Below, one piece after another: positions 16,469 through 23,299 of a stretch of DNA of 34,099 bases. This stretch comes from Dethiosulfovibrio salsuginis. Lineage in GTDB: Bacteria; Synergistota; Synergistia; Synergistales; Dethiosulfovibrionaceae. Numbering within the stretch: the first letter of the stretch is position 1; every line of letters begins with the position of its first letter. The notes under the pieces are model-generated. The model made no database searches. It saw only the letters and a program-made list of their open reading frames with translations, and was not told where the DNA came from. The position numbers and the translations under genes are program-made. Where the stretch lies: contig NZ_FXBB01000028.1 of NCBI RefSeq assembly GCF_900177735.1, forward strand, positions 1 through 34,099, in the 5' to 3' direction.

Positions 16469-16930
16469 TTATCCCCCAAACTCCTCCAGCCTGATCTGCA
16501 TAGCCAGAGGGCTAACTCCGAAGATCTGCGCCAGTTGCCTTGTGTCATGCTGATGCCTTATCGATTGCAGAGCCGTTTTAGGCATTAGCAGTTCTGCCGC
16601 AAAAGCGTTGGCGGCCTGTTCTTCCCAGGGCGTCCATGCCTCTGGTGAGTCCAGCGAAAAGGCCGCCTGATGCCCGAGGACGTAATGTCCCAGCTCGTGG
16701 GCTATGGTGAAGCGACGACGTTCGTAGGGTAGGGCGGTGGAGACCAGGATTATCTTTCGGTCTCCACGTATAAAGAGGGTTCCATCTATGTGGGTAGCCT
16801 CGCTATGGCATATCTTAATCCCCAAACTCCGGCAGAGATTGCCCAGGTGAATGGGGATCATCCGCTCCATCCCATGTTTACTCAGCAAGTTTCGGGCCAT
16901 GACCCGGATTCTGGTTCCGTTATTCCTCAT
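16469..16930 (-). CDS. ImmA/IrrE-family metallopeptidase
   Basis: 153-aa zinc peptidase of the family in which ImmA of ICEBs1 cleaves its repressor ImmR to trigger induction. The catalytic HELGH motif is at 78-82 (TIAHELGHYVLGH), with the downstream EEQAANAFAAELLMP (103-117) supplying the third ligand and helix. A longer reading starts upstream inside the Doc gene but adds only shadow sequence. The ATG at 16930, eleven bases after the Doc stop, fits the family's N-terminus. The CI-like repressor three genes upstream is the natural candidate substrate. Confidence 0.9.
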   Translation of the reverse strand: MRNNGTRIRVMARNLLSKHGMERMIPIHLGNLCRSLGIKICHSEATHIDGTLFIRGDRKIILVSTALPYERRRFTIAHELGHYVLGHQAAFSLDSPEAWTPWEEQAANAFAAELLMPKTALQSIRHQHDTRQLAQIFGVSPLAMQIRLEEFGG

Positions 16931-16941
16931 GCTTGCCCCCG

Positions 16942-17385
16942 TTAGCTGTCTGCTATGGCATTGATGGTTCGTAGCTTTAAGGACTCGTCTTCGTCCTCGT
17001 AGATGAAATCCGTTACTATATCCAGCAGCAATGCTTTGTCGATCTTTCCCGCCGCAACGTTGGCACTGATGTTTTCCATCTCTCGGATAAACCTGCTTGC
17101 GCAATACAGATACCCATTATCCAGCAACATCTGGGCACATAGAACTATGGCCATCCTTTTGTTCCCATCTTGGAGCATATGGAACTTGCACACGGAGAAG
17201 AACAGATGGGTAAGTTTTTCTTCCATGGAGGGGTAAAATCCGTCGTCCTGGATAAACTCCAATACCTTCTCCAGTCGCTCTTTGCCATCGCCGATAAAAC
17301 CGCAGCTACCACCTCCGCTTGCCTCGACGGTCTTCTGGTAGGTCTCTATGACCCGATCTATCGTGAGGTAGATAATTTTGCCCAT
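16942..17385 (-). CDS. doc: Doc-family (Fic fold) toxin
   Basis: 147 residues with the Fic-fold active site HMLQDGNKRMA (69-79), corresponding to the Doc consensus H-x-F-x-D-x-N-K-R. All key residues (H69, D73, N75, K76, R77) are present. Doc of phage P1 phosphorylates EF-Tu and arrests translation, neutralised by Phd. No Phd-like gene is visible. The gene starts one base after the stop of the 345-aa protein, so that protein is the candidate antitoxin or partner. ATG start. It sits inside the lysogeny operon between repressor and ImmA, so it would be expressed in the lysogen. Confidence 0.9.
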   Translation of the reverse strand: MGKIIYLTIDRVIETYQKTVEASGGGSCGFIGDGKERLEKVLEFIQDDGFYPSMEEKLTHLFFSVCKFHMLQDGNKRMAIVLCAQMLLDNGYLYCASRFIREMENISANVAAGKIDKALLLDIVTDFIYEDEDESLKLRTINAIADS

Positions 17386-17386
17386 G

Positions 17387-18424
17387 CTAACTGCGTTCCT
17401 TGAGGCGTTTCATGACATCGCTGGTCTCTTTCAGCCTTTCAGCAAGCTCCATGCTCTTCTCGCCCAGGAACCGCTCGAATTCTTCCCGACCGAGTGGCGT
17501 AATATATTCCTCTAGCTGGAGATGTAGAGCGTCCCGGAAGACTAGGTCTCTGCTGGCCATCTTGCGCCGTGCGTTATCTATGAGAGGCTTCCAGTGTGGC
17601 TGTGACTCAAAGTCGGAAAAGAGGGCGTCCGCCTCCGCCGGAGTCAGGCAACGTCTCTTTGCGTTGGATTCTTCTCGTAATTTCGCCGCAAAGCCACATT
17701 CGTAAGAGGCGATCAAGTCCAGAATCTCCGAGTACAACGTGTCCCTCAGATTTTCCTTCGTTGCCAAACTGAGGATCTTTCGGTATTCAGCGGCCTTCTC
17801 CTTGAAGATGCTGACGTATATCTTGTTGGTGTAGTTGGGGTACTTGAAGTTCCCTGCGGAGACGCAGTCTTTAAGAGCGTTGGTGAACTCCTTCCGATAG
17901 CTGCCCTCCTGAAAGGATGAATGGATAAAATCCTCGTCTCGCTGGTTTATGTACTTGGTCCCTCCGCCAGCTCGAAAATTGATCGTATCGATGACGATAT
18001 CAAGGATCAGCTGCCGCAGAAGTTTTGCCCTTTCGCTTTCTGTTACAAGCATCGCCAGGTTTAGAAATGCCCGGAAATCGAAAATACCCAGCTGAGAAAT
18101 CTTCTTGATGCTCCCGAAATCTATTTCGGGAGCATCCATCTCCGAAAGCTGTTTTTTCAGTGATACCAATGCTTTGCCACGCAAAACGACATAGCCGTTG
18201 GAATAAAGCTCTTCTTTGTAGTCTTGAAGGTAATTCTCTATTGTTCTAGTGTCTATTTCTAGGAACTTAGCTACCTGTTCTTTGAGCAACACAAACTTAT
18301 TCTCGAACGGTATGCCGTTGATGCCGGTGGCTTTCTCTATCTCTGCCAAGGCAAATGAGTTGTTCAGTATATTTTGCCTGTCTACCTTTGACTCCACCAA
18401 ACTCCTCTTCTCAGCTTTTGTCAT
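17387..18424 (-). CDS. RhuM-like/DNA-binding-type protein coupled to Doc
   Basis: 345 residues. The N-terminal part (about 20-110) includes LLKEQVAKFLEIDTRTIENYL, which looks like a helix-turn-helix. The middle (about 110-210) resembles the RhuM 'virulence' proteins found beside Fic/Doc genes. The C-terminal part is helical and charged and ends in a coiled-coil-like helix. The stop is one base before the Doc ATG, so the two are translationally coupled. This gene order is common for RhuM-type/Fic pairs, and I infer an antitoxin or regulator role. No enzyme motif seen. ATG start, 20 bp after the repressor stop. Confidence 0.6.
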   Translation of the reverse strand: MTKAEKRSLVESKVDRQNILNNSFALAEIEKATGINGIPFENKFVLLKEQVAKFLEIDTRTIENYLQDYKEELYSNGYVVLRGKALVSLKKQLSEMDAPEIDFGSIKKISQLGIFDFRAFLNLAMLVTESERAKLLRQLILDIVIDTINFRAGGGTKYINQRDEDFIHSSFQEGSYRKEFTNALKDCVSAGNFKYPNYTNKIYVSIFKEKAAEYRKILSLATKENLRDTLYSEILDLIASYECGFAAKLREESNAKRRCLTPAEADALFSDFESQPHWKPLIDNARRKMASRDLVFRDALHLQLEEYITPLGREEFERFLGEKSMELAERLKETSDVMKRLKERS

Positions 18425-18444
18425 AAAAATACCCCTGTTCCCGC

Positions 18445-19077
18445 CTAGTATTCGTCGGTGTGGTCCTCGAGTTCTATCTGGCCTAACGCCGCCTTGAAGA
18501 GGGTGACTAGAAACTCTCTATCCTTGGGCGCAAGCCTGGTGGCGTTCTTGGCCACTCTCCTGAATTTCAGCACGATATCTGGGTCCTCTGCCGCTAGCAT
18601 CTTGATCAGAGTCTCCAGATCCTCCTCGCTTTGCCCCTTCTTTTCAGTCCCGTGGTTTTCCCCATCCCGCATCGACAGATATCGCCCATAAGCCTTGATG
18701 AGGCGATCCTTTATCTTGTCGTCCGCCCGATCCTCGTAGATCTCCATCATCTCCAGATCTTCAACAGGGAGGTTGATAAGAGCGGCCGCGGCTTCCAAGG
18801 ATAGCCCCGTCTGTTCCCTCATCGGGCGAAGTATTCGGTCCTGCCCCTTCGTTGCGCCAGCGGGGGAGGGGTCGTCGGTTTCGCCGTTGAGATATGAGGA
18901 GGTTGTCTTTAATGCCTTGGCGATCTCTACCAAAGAGTCAGCATCAGGGACCCTTTTCCCTCCCTCATAGTTAATAACCGTATTCCTGGAAATCCCCGTG
19001 ATATCAGCTAGATCTTTTTGGTTTAGACCTGCTTTTGCCCTTAAGCTTTTCATCCTTTCCGCTAAAAAGCCCCCCAT
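18445..19077 (-). CDS. CI-like HTH (XRE family) phage repressor
   Basis: 210 residues. An N-terminal HTH_3 domain (about 5-60: MKSLRAKAGLNQKDLADITG followed by ISRNTVINYEGGKRVP) binds operator DNA. The C-terminal part is helical and acidic and shows no S24 peptidase Ser-Lys signature, so RecA-driven self-cleavage is unlikely. Induction could instead run through the ImmA-like peptidase of the same operon or through the antirepressor at 23891. The start at 19077 is preferred over longer readings because GGGGTG lies eight bases upstream. Divergent from the Cro-like gene; operator candidates at 19160-19169 and 19192-19211. Confidence 0.9.
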   Translation of the reverse strand: MGGFLAERMKSLRAKAGLNQKDLADITGISRNTVINYEGGKRVPDADSLVEIAKALKTTSSYLNGETDDPSPAGATKGQDRILRPMREQTGLSLEAAAALINLPVEDLEMMEIYEDRADDKIKDRLIKAYGRYLSMRDGENHGTEKKGQSEEDLETLIKMLAAEDPDIVLKFRRVAKNATRLAPKDREFLVTLFKAALGQIELEDHTDEY

Positions 19078-19155
19078 GAATTCACACCCCATTCTATAAA
19101 TAGATTGTCGCCAATCGTAGGCAAAACGCAAGAAGAATATCTTGTGCTTTTGGGG

Positions 19156-19184
19156 TTGACATACGTATGCTTTGGGTGTATTGT
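19156..19184 (+). promoter_or_regulatory. Rightward early promoter (PR-like)
   Basis: TTGACA (19156-19161), 17-bp spacer, TATTGT (19179-19184), near consensus. The spacer holds the perfect palindrome CATACGTATG (19160-19169), and another palindrome overlaps the start of transcription. It drives the Cro-like gene and, presumably, the whole early operon. Confidence 0.85.
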
Positions 19185-19191
19185 CTCATCA

Positions 19192-19211
19192 AGGCACACG
19201 ATAGTGTGCTT
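19192..19211. promoter_or_regulatory. Palindromic operator of the genetic switch
   Basis: GCACAC (19194-19199) and GTGTGC (19204-19209) around GATA form a dyad at the expected +1 region of the early promoter. Binding by the CI-like or the Cro-like protein would block early transcription. Which protein binds is inference. Confidence 0.65.
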
Positions 19212-19240
19212 AATAGGTTCTAGGAAAGGAGGTGTGAGAA

Positions 19241-19480
19241 GTGATTGACTGGGCGAATATCCTTACTCTTGCAAGGAGTAGGGCAGGAATAACCCAAATT
19301 CAGGCAGCAGAAAAGACGGGGTTATCAAGGAACACAATCATAAACTTTGAGAAAGGGCGTCGAATCCCAAGAGCTGACGATCTTGAGCTTCTGGAGAAGG
19401 CTTATGGGCAAACCTTTATCGATCTATCGGAATTAAACCCTACGTCCCCCCGGGATCAGGAGGAGATAGCATCGTCCTGA
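19241..19480 (+). CDS. Cro-like small HTH protein
   Basis: 79 residues, almost entirely one XRE/HTH_3 domain (ITQIQAAEKTGLSRNTIINF with FEKGRRIPRADDLELLEKAY). The helix-turn-helix closely resembles that of the divergent repressor (both have GxSRNTxINxExGxRxPxAD), so both probably read the same operator, the classical CI/Cro arrangement. GTG start with AAAGGAGGTGT upstream. First gene of the rightward operon. A perfect inverted repeat spans its stop codon. Confidence 0.88.
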   Translation: MIDWANILTLARSRAGITQIQAAEKTGLSRNTIINFEKGRRIPRADDLELLEKAYGQTFIDLSELNPTSPRDQEEIASS

Positions 19481-19484
19481 TCCC
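19452..19484. repeat. Inverted repeat across the cro-like stop codon
   Basis: GGGATCAGGA (19452-19461) and TCCTGATCCC (19475-19484) are perfect complements around a 13-nt loop. No T tract follows, so it is not a standard intrinsic terminator. An RNA hairpin affecting decay, or translation of the next gene, or an operator, are options. Confidence 0.55.
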
Positions 19485-19506
19485 AGAGACTAGGGGAAAG
19501 TTTCTA

Positions 19507-19722
19507 GTGGGGGAACTTAGGCGGGTGGTGGAGCTTTTAGCCAATCTAGCACTCCGTAGCGACGAGCCAGGGGAAGTGCTGGAAATGGCCCAAGACATTG
19601 TGGACGGCTTCGCAGACGAGGAAGCGACACAGGCGTTCGTGGAGACTCTCCGGCTGTTCGTCGCCGTGGCGAGCCAGTTTCTGGGAGCTGTGGAGGTTAG
19701 AGAAGGGAGGGTGAGCGCATGA
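19507..19722 (+). CDS. Small acidic phage protein, unknown function
   Basis: 71 residues, helical and acidic, with no recognised motif (GELRRVVELLANLALRS at the start, then an alanine/phenylalanine-rich helix). GTG start with AGGGGAAAG some bases upstream. The stop overlaps the ATG of the next gene, which supports expression as part of the early operon. No function proposed. Confidence 0.6.
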   Translation: MGELRRVVELLANLALRSDEPGEVLEMAQDIVDGFADEEATQAFVETLRLFVAVASQFLGAVEVREGRVSA

Positions 19723-19922
19723 AAGAGAAAACCCCCGCAAAGAGCGGAGGCGTTCAGTTCACAGCACGACTACAAGAGGACACGATAAGGCGGTTGCGGT
19801 TCATCGCCGCTGACTCAGGAGAGTCTATCAACGAAGCCCTTAATCGTCTTCTTCTGGCGGCAATGGGAGAGTGCCGTATTTCTGTTCCCAACGATCTACT
19901 TTCTCCTGGACAGCCTCAGTAA
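19719..19922 (+). CDS. RHH (Arc/CopG-like) DNA-binding protein A
   Basis: 67 residues with a ribbon-helix-helix pattern: the strand GVQFTARLQ followed by helix EDTIRRLRFIAADSG and helix SINEALNRLLLAAMG. Such proteins dimerise and bind short operator repeats. ATG overlaps the previous stop; GGGAGGGTGAG lies upstream. Its last 27 codons overlap, antisense, the tail of the leftward RHH gene at 19840-20013, outside the RHH core of either. Confidence 0.75.
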   Translation: MKEKTPAKSGGVQFTARLQEDTIRRLRFIAADSGESINEALNRLLLAAMGECRISVPNDLLSPGQPQ

Positions 19923-20013
19923 TCAAGTCGTTCTGAGATACGTTCTTAAACGCCGAAATCACTCGGATCTTCGTGTGAAGATCGTCAGGGAGACGTAACG
20001 TGATCTGGGACAT
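19840..20013 (-). CDS. RHH (Arc/CopG-like) DNA-binding protein B, leftward
   Basis: 57 residues: strand SQITLRLPDDLH, helices TKIRVISAFKNVS and QNDLITEAVQEKVDRW, a textbook RHH order. The ATG at 20013 is chosen because AGGAGGTGAG (20018-20027 on the minus strand) sits at proper spacing; an upstream GTG would overlap that site. Transcribed against the early operon from the divergent region with TCATTGACACCA repeats, which it probably binds. Overlaps protein A tail to tail. Confidence 0.8.
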   Translation of the reverse strand: MSQITLRLPDDLHTKIRVISAFKNVSQNDLITEAVQEKVDRWEQKYGTLPLPPEEDD

Positions 20014-20047
20014 TCCGCTCACCTCCTAAAAAAGATTCATTGACTCA

Positions 20048-20077
20048 TTGACACCATACAGCGTATCGGTGTATAGT
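20048..20077 (+). promoter_or_regulatory. Rightward promoter embedded in the repeats
   Basis: TTGACA (20048-20053), 18-bp spacer, TATAGT (20072-20077). The -35 is itself part of a TCATTGACACCA repeat. It would re-initiate rightward transcription at the 45-aa RHH gene. Confidence 0.65.
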
Positions 20078-20098
20078 GTCCAGTATCATAGACACCAA
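20070..20098 (-). promoter_or_regulatory. Leftward promoter of RHH protein B
   Basis: On the minus strand TTGGTG (20098-20093), 17-bp spacer and TATACA (20075-20070). It overlaps the rightward promoter face to face, so one bound regulator could shut both. Confidence 0.5.
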
Positions 20099-20133
20099 AG
20101 AGTCATTGACACCAAGGCAAGGGAGGTGCGAAC

Positions 20134-20271
20134 ATGGAAGTCGTCGTTTCGACCCTGAGATGGCCGGTCGAGGTTTACCGGGAACTCAAAGCTAAAGCGG
20201 AGCAGGATGGCAAGTCCATCAACCAGACCGTGGTTGAGTGCGTCAAGGCAGATATGGAGAGAGGGAGGTAG
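20134..20271 (+). CDS. Very small RHH-like protein
   Basis: 45 residues (MEVVVSTLRWPVEVYRELKA at the start, then DGKSINQTVVECVKADM). Strand-helix-helix pattern fits RHH proteins. ATG with GGGAGGTG upstream. It is the first gene after the repeat-bearing promoter and is followed six bases after its stop by the next start. Confidence 0.65.
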   Translation: MEVVVSTLRWPVEVYRELKAKAEQDGKSINQTVVECVKADMERGR

Positions 20272-20276
20272 GGAGC

Positions 20277-20582
20277 ATGAATAAAACAGTATACAGTTCG
20301 GATGAAGCAAGAGAGGCTCTGGAAGGCGTTTTGGAGGGGCTGTCAGGAAACATAAACGGGGTGGTTATCGCCATAGATACAGACAGCCATCTTGGGATAG
20401 CCGAGTACGGGGACTCTTTGACGACAATAAAGATGCTGATCAGGGTAATCCAGGCGCAGGTAGAAAGCACTCCGAAGGACATAAGGATCAACATATATGA
20501 AGAATACAAGAACCAGCTGGACAGAATGATAGAGGAGGAGAGGTCTAGCGACATTTCCCCTCGGGACAGAGAGGAGATGTGA
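20277..20582 (+). CDS. Phage protein of unknown function, 101 aa
   Basis: Begins MNKTVYSSDEAREALEGVLE at an ATG behind GGGAGG; a longer reading upstream overlaps the RHH gene and is not preferred. Mixed strands and helices, acidic C-terminus, no recognised motif. Located between RHH and ParB-like genes of the early operon; its stop is four bases before the ParB-like ATG. Confidence 0.65.
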   Translation: MNKTVYSSDEAREALEGVLEGLSGNINGVVIAIDTDSHLGIAEYGDSLTTIKMLIRVIQAQVESTPKDIRINIYEEYKNQLDRMIEEERSSDISPRDREEM

Positions 20583-20585
20583 AGC

Positions 20586-21653
20586 ATGACCCAAGAGCCA
20601 TTCAGGATACAGCCTGATTTACAGGCGTACATAGACCCACTCTCGGAGGAAGAACTTCGGATGTTGGAAGAATCGATCCTTGCGGAGGGGGTTAGAGATC
20701 CCCTAGTGGTCTGGAAAGAAGAAAACGTCTTGGTGGACGGTCACCATAGGAAATCCATCTGCGACAAACATGGAATCTCATACTCGGTGGTCTATCGGTC
20801 CTTCGAGTCAAAAGAGCAAGCGAAGGCATGGATGGACCTGAACCAGCTGGGACGACGCAACCTATCCAGAGATCATCGGAATGAGCTTATCCGGCGACTG
20901 GCGGCTAATGGAGTAAGGCAGAAGGAGATTGCGGAGAAGGTGGGGCTTACGAGAACGGCAGTAAACAAGATAGTAGGGGGTGTGAAAAACTCACATTTAC
21001 CCGACGAAATAAAAACCCTAAACCTTAACCAAACCTCAGCATTAGCGGAACTAGCAAGGCTCCAAGCGGAGATAGATAGCCTCCTCACGACGAAGAAAGA
21101 GAACCAGACCACCGTTGAATACCTGCGTCGGAAGCTGGCAGAGAAACCGCAGGAGATCGAGGTCACCAAAGAGGTCACCAAGGAAGTGGAGGTCGTGAAA
21201 GAGGTCCTGCCGATGGAGACCCAAGAGAGGTTGAAGCTCCTGGAGGCAAAGGAACGGGAGGCAACGGAGAAGCTCAGGGAAAAGGAGCGGATAGAGAGGG
21301 AGTTGCAGAAAGCCCAGCATGAGTTGAACCAGTATCGCTCCGTCGAATCGGATCTGAAAGCCATGGAGAAAAAGAAAGCCCGGCTGGAGGAGGAGATCCG
21401 GAAGGTCAAGGAAGAAAAGGCTTGTAGCGTAACAGAGGTCACCTTCACCAGGATTATCGATTCCATAGAAAAGGCGGGGATGGTCAAAACGATGGTCACC
21501 AACATGGCAGAAGAGGGGACCTTAACGGAACAGCAGTTGGACAGGCTTTCAAGGTGTTTACAGAACCTCATAGCAGAGGCTAAAGACGCTCTAATTGTGG
21601 CAGAGACGATGCGCCCAAAGGCATTACGTGGAGGTGGGATACGTGTTCTCTAG
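20586..21653 (+). CDS. ParB-like protein with HTH and long coiled coil
   Basis: 355 residues. The N-terminal ParB-like domain (about 1-90) has VLVDGHHRKSIC in the place of the ParB arginine box. A helix-turn-helix follows (about 100-135: GVRQKEIAEKVGLTRTAVNKI), then a charged coiled coil (about 155-285) with a KEVTKEVEVVKEV repeat, and a short helical end. Such proteins occur in phages and conjugative elements and are thought to act as DNA-binding regulators. The architecture differs from the ParB-like protein at 13275. ATG start. Confidence 0.85.
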   Translation: MTQEPFRIQPDLQAYIDPLSEEELRMLEESILAEGVRDPLVVWKEENVLVDGHHRKSICDKHGISYSVVYRSFESKEQAKAWMDLNQLGRRNLSRDHRNELIRRLAANGVRQKEIAEKVGLTRTAVNKIVGGVKNSHLPDEIKTLNLNQTSALAELARLQAEIDSLLTTKKENQTTVEYLRRKLAEKPQEIEVTKEVTKEVEVVKEVLPMETQERLKLLEAKEREATEKLREKERIERELQKAQHELNQYRSVESDLKAMEKKKARLEEEIRKVKEEKACSVTEVTFTRIIDSIEKAGMVKTMVTNMAEEGTLTEQQLDRLSRCLQNLIAEAKDALIVAETMRPKALRGGGIRVL

Positions 21654-22101
21654 GAAAGGATTGACGCCCAAGAAGATAGACGAGCTGATCAAGTATGGCA
21701 AGGAACCGGAAGGCCTGACGACAGATCTAGCGGTTATAGCCTGTCAGGAAGCATTTGCAACCCTCTCGGACACGGAGGCCAGGCATATAGCCCAAAGCAC
21801 GATCATCAGAAGTCTCCTTCGTGATCTGGGGATGGTCTCGGTAATAACCGCCGGTGGTGTGAGAGCCTACAGGGATTTTGATTCCCTCTCCTCTCGCGAG
21901 CTCCTTCAAATCAGGAGCCAGGCAAACAGCCAGATCCATCAGGGACGAAAGAAATTTGAGATGGCCACAGACAAGATCAAAAAAGTGGCCGAGGCCGCCG
22001 CCAAGGATAAGGCCAAGGGGCAAGGGCGATTCTTCACGCCAGAGGAGATCATCAGGCAGGTAGAGAGGGAGCTACAGCAAGGGCAGACAGATGCTATGTA
22101 G
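21643..22101 (+). CDS. Conserved phage protein, 152 aa, unknown function
   Basis: Starts at GTG 21643 (MFSRKGLTPKKIDELIKYG) with GGAGGTGG upstream, overlapping the ParB-like stop; a longer reading adds only shadow sequence. Helical with a lysine/alanine-rich segment near 115-130. It is always read with the ParB-like gene here, so a shared function is possible. No enzymatic motif seen. Confidence 0.6.
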   Translation: MFSRKGLTPKKIDELIKYGKEPEGLTTDLAVIACQEAFATLSDTEARHIAQSTIIRSLLRDLGMVSVITAGGVRAYRDFDSLSSRELLQIRSQANSQIHQGRKKFEMATDKIKKVAEAAAKDKAKGQGRFFTPEEIIRQVERELQQGQTDAM

Positions 22102-22117
22102 AGAAGGAGGTGGCCTC

Positions 22118-22360
22118 ATGAAACCGGTCAACAAGGCATATCGCAGATACTCCAACACCATGGCGATCCACGTGCAGGGGAGAGTAGTCGCCCTGGCAGA
22201 CTGTGACACCGCTAAGGCCGTCCTGGCGGTAGCTAAGGGCATGAGCGAAGAGGCCACGGTATATGACCTCTTCAACAAAACTAAAGAGATGGGACTCCAT
22301 TCAGACGAGCTTTGGGAGTGGGGGTTGCCAGAAAGAAAGGAGGCCAGACCATGGGATTAG
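22118..22360 (+). CDS. Small phage protein, 80 aa, unknown
   Basis: MKPVNKAYRRYSNTMAIHVQ start at an ATG behind AAGGAGGTGG. Mixed fold with hydrophobic GRVVALADCDTAKAVLAVA. No family recognised. The stop overlaps the start of the excisionase-like gene. Confidence 0.6.
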   Translation: MKPVNKAYRRYSNTMAIHVQGRVVALADCDTAKAVLAVAKGMSEEATVYDLFNKTKEMGLHSDELWEWGLPERKEARPWD

Positions 22361-22689
22361 ATGCGGCCTTGAGCGAGACGATGAAAGATGTGCTGATGCC
22401 ACAGTTTGAGGCTCTTTTGTCGGAGATGCAGGTAATGAAAGAGGCTATTGATTCGTTGAGGCAGGAGATCGACTTTATCCGTCACCCCGACCGGATCATC
22501 AAGAAGAAGGAGGCGGCGGAGCTATTGGGAGTTTGTAGTCGGGAGATCGAGCGGATGGTGGCTAGGGGAGACCTACCCCAGATGAAGCTAAACGGCAATA
22601 AAAACAGTCCAGCTCTTTTCTACAGGATGGATGTTCTCAGGCTGCTGAAGGTTCCCGAGCCCAATAGGGATATCACACAAAGGAGGTAA
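22351..22689 (+). CDS. Excisionase-like HTH_17 (MerR-type) protein
   Basis: 112 residues. A helical N-terminal coiled-coil part (1-55) precedes a DNA-binding domain IIKKKEAAELLGVCSREIER with MVARGDLPQMKLNGNKNSPA, the pattern of helix-turn-helix 17/excisionase domains in which a wing follows the recognition helix. ATG behind AAGGAGG. It is the best candidate in the window for the directionality factor (Xis) of the integrase at 11182, although such domains also occur in other regulators. Confidence 0.75.
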   Translation: MGLDAALSETMKDVLMPQFEALLSEMQVMKEAIDSLRQEIDFIRHPDRIIKKKEAAELLGVCSREIERMVARGDLPQMKLNGNKNSPALFYRMDVLRLLKVPEPNRDITQRR

Positions 22690-22693
22690 AGCA

Positions 22694-22846
22694 ATGACGA
22701 CAGAGATGGAGCGACTGAAACGTGCATTCGAGGCAAGCGGGACAGCGGTGTTCGAGACGGGGGCCGGGCAGGTCCTGATCAAAAACGGCAAGATGGCAGG
22801 CAAGGACGAGGCTCTCTTAGACCTTTGCGAGGTGATGGGGATATGA
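22694..22846 (+). CDS. Small phage protein, 50 aa
   Basis: MTTEMERLKRAFEASGTAVF start, ATG preceded by AGGAGGTAAA. The remainder carries GKDEALLDLCEV. The stop overlaps the next ATG (ATGA). Strong ribosome site and overlap support expression. Function unknown. Confidence 0.55.
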   Translation: MTTEMERLKRAFEASGTAVFETGAGQVLIKNGKMAGKDEALLDLCEVMGI

Positions 22847-22983
22847 CGAAAGAGCTGATCTGTTTGCTGGTGGCGAACGGTCACATCCGGTATGGCGATC
22901 TTAAGCGTAGGGCAAAGGTTCGGAGGATCGTCAAGAGAGCGGAGCGGATCATCAGAAGGACGCTGGTATGTGGTGGCTTGTAA
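22843..22983 (+). CDS. Small basic phage protein, 46 aa
   Basis: MTKELICLLVANGHIRYGDL then a basic helix KRRAKVRRIVKRAERIIRR. ATG overlaps the previous stop, and GAGGTG is upstream. Basic helix suggests nucleic-acid contact; unproven. Confidence 0.5.
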   Translation: MTKELICLLVANGHIRYGDLKRRAKVRRIVKRAERIIRRTLVCGGL

Positions 22984-23120
22984 GGCTAGCCAGGCTGATC
23001 AAACGGAAGATATGGGGCCCTCGGTGGTATGAGATTCCAAGGCACCGACTAGAGGTTCCCATCAAAGAGGTCCTGCCACCGGGGCAGGTGAGCAGGTTGT
23101 ATCAGGAGGTTAGGAGATGA
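22968..23120 (+). CDS. Small basic phage protein, 50 aa
   Basis: MWWLVRLARLIKRKIWGPRW start, then a basic, proline-containing tail ending LYQEVRR. The amphipathic start could touch membrane. ATG overlaps the previous gene by 16 bases; the stop overlaps the next ATG. Function unknown. Confidence 0.45.
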   Translation: MWWLVRLARLIKRKIWGPRWYEIPRHRLEVPIKEVLPPGQVSRLYQEVRR

Positions 23121-23299
23121 ACGGAACCTGGGGACATCGGAAACCCAAGGAGATAGAGGACATTTGCTTCATCCCATACCAGATGAAAAAAGAATCCGCC
23201 AGAAGAGGCGAAGCTAACCGGCTGAGGTTGGCGGAAGAAAGGAAAGTGAGTAGCTGTGAAAACTCCCAAGAAAAACCTCACCATCCGGCTAGATCCTGA
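23117..23299 (+). CDS. Small phage protein, 60 aa
   Basis: MNGTWGHRKPKEIEDICFIP start at an ATG with AGGAGG upstream. Basic, no family recognised. Its last 44 bases overlap the next RHH gene in another frame, so the tail may have arisen by overprinting. Confidence 0.45.
   Translation: MNGTWGHRKPKEIEDICFIPYQMKKESARRGEANRLRLAEERKVSSCENSQEKPHHPARS

Larger units (their letters stand above)
20045..20114. repeat. Three direct repeats TCATTGACACCA in a divergent control region
   Basis: Copies lie at 20045-20056, 20086-20097 (one change: TCATAGACACCA) and 20103-20114. In addition GACACCATACA (20050-20060) and TGTATAGTGTC (20070-20080) form an inverted repeat with one mismatch. The copies overlap promoter elements in both directions, as expected for an operator of an RHH autorepressor. 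Confidence 0.75.

Noticed and set aside
16931-17104. HNH-like sequence (CQRCGG) in a longer reading of the ImmA gene
   Set aside because: It lies entirely within the Doc gene in a shifted frame; a good ImmA start is at 16930.
20873-21571. 232-aa leftward ORF opposite the ParB-like gene
   Set aside because: Serine/phenylalanine-rich shadow of the coiled-coil coding strand, no ribosome site.
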